From positions 62,001 to 126,000 of the forward strand of contig NZ_AMRL01000005.1 in assembly GCF_000299935.1 (NCBI RefSeq): a DNA stretch of 64,000 nucleotides, in the 5' to 3' direction. Source of the DNA: Oceanibaculum indicum P24. GTDB lineage: Bacteria > Pseudomonadota > Alphaproteobacteria > Oceanibaculales > Oceanibaculaceae. Position 1 is the stretch's first letter, and the number at the start of each line of letters is the position of its first letter. Of this stretch, positions 60,270 to 64,000 are shown in pieces. A model generated the notes under the pieces. The model was not told the origin of the DNA. It was given only the letters and a program-made list of their open reading frames with translations, and made no database searches. Both the position numbers and the translations under genes were made by a program.

Positions 60270-60312
60270 CGCACAATTGTCTTTGCCCGATTTTTTCAGG
60301 CAAAGCTGTGCG
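60270..60312. repeat. Extended hairpin in the divergent region before DUF4212
   Basis: CGCACA (60270-60275) pairs with TGTGCG (60307-60312) and CTTTGCC (60281-60287) with GGCAAAG (60299-60305); a 5-base bulge and an 11-base T-rich loop lie between. It sits about 70-115 bases from the DUF4212 start. It could be a leader-RNA structure or paired operator sites. Confidence 0.55.
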
Positions 60313-60410
60313 CGCAATCGAAACGGCTCTACCTAAACCTTCTCTTGCGCTTACCCGAAAATAGCATAGCCTATTATTTGTCAAAACAATAATTCTGGGC
60401 GGGGGAGGAT

Positions 60411-61061
60411 TTGTTAGCTTCGATTACACGTCTTTGGCGGCCCGAATCTTCAGTAGAGGACGCTGCGGCCTTTCGTCGTTTCATGGCCGAGCAGTCGGCT
60501 TTTGTGGCGCAGAAATGCACATTCGAGTATGCACGCGCCCGCGCCGGGCTGAACTGGGACAAGCTGTTCCGGGAAATGGCCTTCCGCCAGGCGGTGGAAA
60601 AATCGCGCTGGGAAGCCTTCTGCTATGTGCTGTCCGACATCGGGATCATCCTGGAGGGCGCCTTGCGACCGCACGCGGCGGAGCGAGAGCTCGAACTGGC
60701 GGAGCGCATGGGGCGGCTGTTCGAGTTGTGCCTGCTGGAACATGCCATCCCCGACCACCGGCCGGAGGGCTGGGGCGATGAGATCGAGGCCTTCAAACTG
60801 CGCCTTGCCCAGGCACAGCTGGCGGCGCCCAGGGCGCCCTACGATATCGGCCTGACCTCAGGCGGGCGCATCTACAAGGTGCTGCCGATCCACAGCAACC
60901 TCACCCGCTTCGACCGCGAACTGGTGACCAATAACATCCGCTTCGCGCTGTGCCGTTTCCATGAGGATATGCAGCGGCGGCTGGTGCCCGCTGCCGTCGT
61001 GGCGGACCTGCTGACCAGCGCCCCGGCTGCCCATCCGGCCGCCCCCTCTGGCGAGAGCTGA
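60411..61061 (+). CDS. Protein of unknown function, symporter-module associated
   Basis: 216 residues, helical throughout and soluble; rich in Arg, Ala and Leu with no metal or nucleotide motif that I recognise. Notable runs: QKCTFEYARARAGLNWDKLF, WEAFCYVLSDIGIILEGAL, and a conserved-looking ending YKVLPIHSNLTRFDRELVTNNIRFALC. It starts at TTG 60411 just after GGGGGAGG (spacing is short; no better start is seen). It is divergent from DUF4212 and followed 11 bases later by the exonuclease fusion, so the three rightward genes probably form one operon. Confidence 0.7.
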   Translation: MLASITRLWRPESSVEDAAAFRRFMAEQSAFVAQKCTFEYARARAGLNWDKLFREMAFRQAVEKSRWEAFCYVLSDIGIILEGALRPHAAERELELAERMGRLFELCLLEHAIPDHRPEGWGDEIEAFKLRLAQAQLAAPRAPYDIGLTSGGRIYKVLPIHSNLTRFDRELVTNNIRFALCRFHEDMQRRLVPAAVVADLLTSAPAAHPAAPSGES

Positions 61062-61072
61062 GCGGGGGCCTC

Positions 61073-62467
61073 TTGCGCGGCGGCTTGCGGAAGGCGCTGT
61101 TCGTCACCCTGCTGGTGACGGCTGGCGGCTTCCTGACTGCGCTGTTCCCCGCCTTGTTCGGGCTGGCCGACCTTACTGAGGGCATCGGCGTCTGGGCGCT
61201 GGCCAGCCTTGTAGGCCTTGCCGCCGGCCTCGCCGGGCTGTGGGTCATGATGACCCTGCTGGACGGGCATTTCGACCAGCTGGTGCGCCTGCATGGCGCG
61301 GTGCTGGGCGCCGGGGTGCGCGGTGGCACGCTGCCGGACAGCTGGAATGCGCGCGGCGGAAAGCCGGACGAGCTGCAGCGGCTGGCCGGCGCCATCGCCG
61401 CCATGCTGGCGCGCGACCGCGCCGATGACCGCCGTGTCGATGCGCGGCTCAGCGCGATCCTCGGCGCCATCGGCGAGCCGATCCTGGTGGTGACGCAGAC
61501 CGGCCTCATCAGCCTGATGAACGCCAAGGCCGCTGCCCTGCTCGGCGCGGACCGGCTGCATCTGGGCGGCAGCCTCTACGCCATCCTCGACCGGACGCCG
61601 CTGATCGACGCCTCCGGCGAATCGCGGGCGGCGGGCGCGCCGGTCGAGCGGACCCTCACCGGGGTCGCGGGCGATACCTACCCCGCGCGGGTCGTGCCGC
61701 TGGACGAACCCGACGGCCTGCTGATCGTGTTCCTGTCCGATGTGCCGGGCCATGCCGCCGGCATTGTGGAGCATGACATGGCTCTGCACGACACGCCGCC
61801 GGATATCGCGCCGCACCCGGACCTGCCGCTGACCGAGCTGCCGGCCCTGTCTCTGGATTGCGAGACGACCGGGCTGAATGTTGCCACTGACCGCGTCGTC
61901 TCCGCCGCCGGTATCGTCATGCACGGGCCGCGGCTCTACCGCCATCTCGCCTATGACCGGCTGGTCAATCCGGGCGTGCCGATCCCGCCTGCCTCCACAG
62001 CGATCCACGGCATCACCGATGACATGGTCGCATCGGCGCCGCCGGTCGCCGAGGTGCTGGCGGAACTGGCCGAGCTGCTGCGCGGGCGTGTCGTGATCGG
62101 CCACAACATCGCCTTCGACCTGGCGGTGCTGCGTGCCGAGGCGGCCCGGCACGGCGTCGCCTGGAGCGATCCGCCGGCGCTGTGTACGGCGCTGCTGTTC
62201 AGCTTCCTGTATCCGCGCCACCGCGACCTGAACATGGAGGCGGTGGCCGCCATGTGCGGCGCGGAGATCGAGGGCCGCCACACCGCTTTCGGCGACTGCC
62301 TGGTGACCGCCGAGATCTTCGCCGGCATGCTGCCGCTGCTGGCCGAACAGGGCGTCACCACGCTGGCGGATGCCCAGCGCGTCCTGGCGCAGCCTTCCGT
62401 CATGCGGGCTCGCCAGCATGAGGCCGGGTGGCATGCGCCAGCGGATGGAAAGGCAGGCGAGCGATGA
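61073..62467 (+). CDS. Membrane-anchored PAS-DEDDh exonuclease fusion (DnaQ-like)
   Basis: 464 residues. Two membrane helices (about 8-30 and 38-62) precede a HAMP-like coil and a PAS-type sensor (about 125-225: RLSAILGAIGEPILVVTQTG). The C-terminal DnaQ-type exonuclease (about 255-440) has ExoI LDCETTGLN, ExoII GHNIAFDLAVL and ExoIII HTAFGDCLVTAEIF (HxxxxD), making it DEDDh. It should remove 3' nucleotides or hydrolyse a small nucleotide under sensor control. Start at TTG 61073. It ends in an ATGA overlap with the DUF294 gene. The join of sensor and exonuclease is the notable feature. Confidence 0.88.
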   Translation: MRGGLRKALFVTLLVTAGGFLTALFPALFGLADLTEGIGVWALASLVGLAAGLAGLWVMMTLLDGHFDQLVRLHGAVLGAGVRGGTLPDSWNARGGKPDELQRLAGAIAAMLARDRADDRRVDARLSAILGAIGEPILVVTQTGLISLMNAKAAALLGADRLHLGGSLYAILDRTPLIDASGESRAAGAPVERTLTGVAGDTYPARVVPLDEPDGLLIVFLSDVPGHAAGIVEHDMALHDTPPDIAPHPDLPLTELPALSLDCETTGLNVATDRVVSAAGIVMHGPRLYRHLAYDRLVNPGVPIPPASTAIHGITDDMVASAPPVAEVLAELAELLRGRVVIGHNIAFDLAVLRAEAARHGVAWSDPPALCTALLFSFLYPRHRDLNMEAVAAMCGAEIEGRHTAFGDCLVTAEIFAGMLPLLAEQGVTTLADAQRVLAQPSVMRARQHEAGWHAPADGKAGER

Positions 62468-63924
62468 ATGCCGAAGCGCTGCAGCGGCTGGACAGTTTCC
62501 CCTACCGCCACCGCGTGGCGGAGGTGATGAGCAGCCCGGTCGTCACCATGCCGGCGGCGGCCACGGTAAAGCAGGCCTGCGACTTGATGATCGAGAAGGG
62601 CATTAGTTCCGTCCTGGTCACGGGGGATAGCGGGCTGGCGCCCACTCTCGCCCCCCCGCTGGGAATCGTGACCGAGCGCGATGCGTTGCGGTTGATTGCC
62701 GAGGAAGGAGAGGCCGCTCTCGGGGCGCCGCTGTCGCGGCTGATGAGCAGCCCGGTCGAAGGCGTGCCGCAGGATGCCTTCGTCTATCTGGCGCTGGGCC
62801 GGATGGACCGGCTGGGTGTACGCCACCTGGCGGTGTTCGATACCGACGGGTCGGTGGTCGGCATCCTGTCGGCGCGGCAGCTGTTGCGCCAGCGCGCTGG
62901 CTCCGCGCTGGCCATCGGCGACCGTATCGGGGTTGCCCGCAGCGCGGAGGAAATGCTGGAGATCGTGCGCGGCCTGCCGGCCCTCGCCAGTTCGCTGCTG
63001 GCCGAGCAGGTGGCACCGCTGGACGTGGCCGCCGTCATCTCCGGCGTGATGCGCGATGTGACCGGCCGCGCTGCGCACCTGTCGGCAGAGGCGATGGCGG
63101 AGGCCGGCTGGGGTCCCGCGCCGGCGCCCTGGTGCGCGCTGATCCTGGGGTCCGGCGGGCGCGGCGAGAGCCTGCTGGCCCCGGATCAGGACAATGGCAT
63201 CCTGCATGCCGGCACGCCGAAGGACGATGCCTGGTACGCCGAGCTGGGCCGCCGCATGGCCGACATGCTGAACGAGGCCGGTATCCCCTACTGCAAGGGC
63301 GGGGTGATGGCGAAGAACCCGGAATGGCGCCATGACGAGACTGGCTGGCGCCGCGCCATCGATATCTGGGCGGAACGGCCAATCGGGGAAAACCTGCTGA
63401 ATGTCGATATCTTCTTCGATTTTCAGGCGGTCGCGGGCCGGGGCGATCTGGCGGAGCTGCTGCGCGCCTACGCGCTGGACCGCGCCCGCAAGACCATCGG
63501 CTTCCTGCGCAATTTGTCGCTGAACCAGCGCGAGATGCGCCCGCCGCTGGGCTTCTTCGGCGGCATCCAGACCATCGACGGGCGCGTCGATCTGAAGATC
63601 GGCGGGTTGCTGCCGGTGGTCAGCGCCGCACGTATCCTGGCGCTGCGGGGCGGGGTCGCGGCGACGGCGACGGCGGAGCGGCTGCGCGAGGCCGCCAGCC
63701 TGGGGCTGATCGCGGAGAATGACGCCGCCGACCTTGCCGGCGCCCATCGCATTCTGGTGCGGCTGGTGCTGGAACAGCAGATCGAGGATATCGCCGAGGG
63801 CCGCCAACCCGGCACAAGGGTGGAGCTGGCCCGCCTGACCAAGCCGCAACGCCATCTGCTGCGCGAGGTACTGCGCCGCATCGGCCAGGTACCCGACATG
63901 GTGCAGGACGCCCTTTCCGCGTAA
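62464..63924 (+). CDS. CBS-pair DUF294 nucleotidyltransferase-like protein
   Basis: 486 residues. Two CBS motifs (about 18-145: VAEVMSSPVVTMPAAATVKQACDLMIEKG and LMSSPVEGVPQDAFVYLALGRMD) that bind adenosyl nucleotides. A DUF294 nucleotidyltransferase domain follows (about 155-330) with the metal-site motif LGSGGRGESLLAPDQDN. The C-terminal DUF294_C helical domain (about 340-486) ends LTKPQRHLLREVLRRIG. The family is predicted to modify a protein or small molecule by nucleotidyl transfer (GlnD-like). ATG 62464 overlaps the exonuclease stop (ATGA). Confidence 0.93.
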   Translation: MNAEALQRLDSFPYRHRVAEVMSSPVVTMPAAATVKQACDLMIEKGISSVLVTGDSGLAPTLAPPLGIVTERDALRLIAEEGEAALGAPLSRLMSSPVEGVPQDAFVYLALGRMDRLGVRHLAVFDTDGSVVGILSARQLLRQRAGSALAIGDRIGVARSAEEMLEIVRGLPALASSLLAEQVAPLDVAAVISGVMRDVTGRAAHLSAEAMAEAGWGPAPAPWCALILGSGGRGESLLAPDQDNGILHAGTPKDDAWYAELGRRMADMLNEAGIPYCKGGVMAKNPEWRHDETGWRRAIDIWAERPIGENLLNVDIFFDFQAVAGRGDLAELLRAYALDRARKTIGFLRNLSLNQREMRPPLGFFGGIQTIDGRVDLKIGGLLPVVSAARILALRGGVAATATAERLREAASLGLIAENDAADLAGAHRILVRLVLEQQIEDIAEGRQPGTRVELARLTKPQRHLLREVLRRIGQVPDMVQDALSA

Positions 63925-63959
63925 GGTCGGCGCAATACGAAGCGAAACAGGGACATGCC

Positions 63960-64000
63960 ATGAAGATGCGGACGATGACACCGGTCGACCTCGATCTCGT
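63960..64000 (+). CDS. Start of a further gene (possible GNAT acetyltransferase), cut by the window
   Basis: Only 13 codons are seen: MKMRTMTPVDLDL. AGGGA lies 6 bases before the ATG at 63960. The opening pattern (basic, then TPVDLDL) is common at the start of GNAT acetyltransferases, but too little remains for a firm call. It lies 35 bases after the DUF294 stop and may extend that operon. Confidence 0.5.
   Translation, partial: MKMRTMTPVDLDL

Overview
The window is about 64 kb of GC-rich, densely coding chromosomal DNA with no rRNA, transposase, phage gene or CRISPR array. It looks like an alphaproteobacterium, probably from the Rhodospirillales. That is inferred from the base composition, the order yqeY-dnaG-rpoD followed by tRNA-Ile2, the carAB-greA block, a TAXI-type TRAP transporter and the DUF4212/VC_2705-type symporter pair. 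No gap between genes reaches 300 bases; the larger gaps hold terminators, palindromes or hairpin repeats.

Layout. 1-1.4 kb: end of a MarR regulator, a GNAT acetyltransferase and a lipoprotein. 1.4-12.1 kb: a sugar-acid-type catabolic region (KDPG-type aldolase, D-2-hydroxyacid dehydrogenase, hot-dog thioesterase, TAXI-TRAP permease and binding protein, Ldh2-type dehydrogenase, HpcH/HpaI aldolase, IlvD/Edd dehydratase, ThDP enzyme). The last four form a tight leftward operon, and together the enzymes would dehydrate, cleave and oxidise an imported polyhydroxy acid. 12.3-16.4 kb: a membrane-anchored alpha/beta hydrolase and three overlapping GT9 (heptosyltransferase-type) genes. 16.4-29.3 kb: mixed metabolism (DUF423, M20 peptidase, DmdC-like acyl-CoA dehydrogenase, FAD-linked 2-hydroxyacid oxidase, Sua5/TsaC, an orphan ParA, MsrP, an MFS carrier, CysQ, and a lone CoxL-like molybdoenzyme subunit).

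29.5-39.7 kb is core information processing: greA, carB and carA leftward, then yqeY, dnaG, rpoD and tRNA-Ile2(CAU) rightward. 39.7-45 kb: a three-module glycosyltransferase-methyltransferase, then the divergent katG/oxyR peroxide-defence pair. 45-52.8 kb: a leftward operon encoding a dipeptide-type ABC importer, a GntR/FCD regulator and an allophanate-hydrolase-type amidase, with a perfect 16-bp palindrome 30 nt before the first start codon. 53-58 kb: DUF983, a 1201-residue fused CydDC-like ABC exporter, a small membrane protein and a YggT protein.

58-64 kb is a divergent group: a sodium:solute symporter with its DUF4212 partner on one side; on the other an uncharacterised protein, a membrane-PAS-DEDDh exonuclease fusion and a CBS-DUF294 nucleotidyltransferase-like protein, which suggests a signalling module linked to carboxylate uptake. 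The window ends in the first codons of another gene.

The least-described parts are the transporter/allophanate-hydrolase operon with its candidate operator, the exonuclease/DUF294/symporter module, the TAXI-linked catabolic operon and the lone CoxL subunit. All functions are read from sequence motifs and context; no database search was run.
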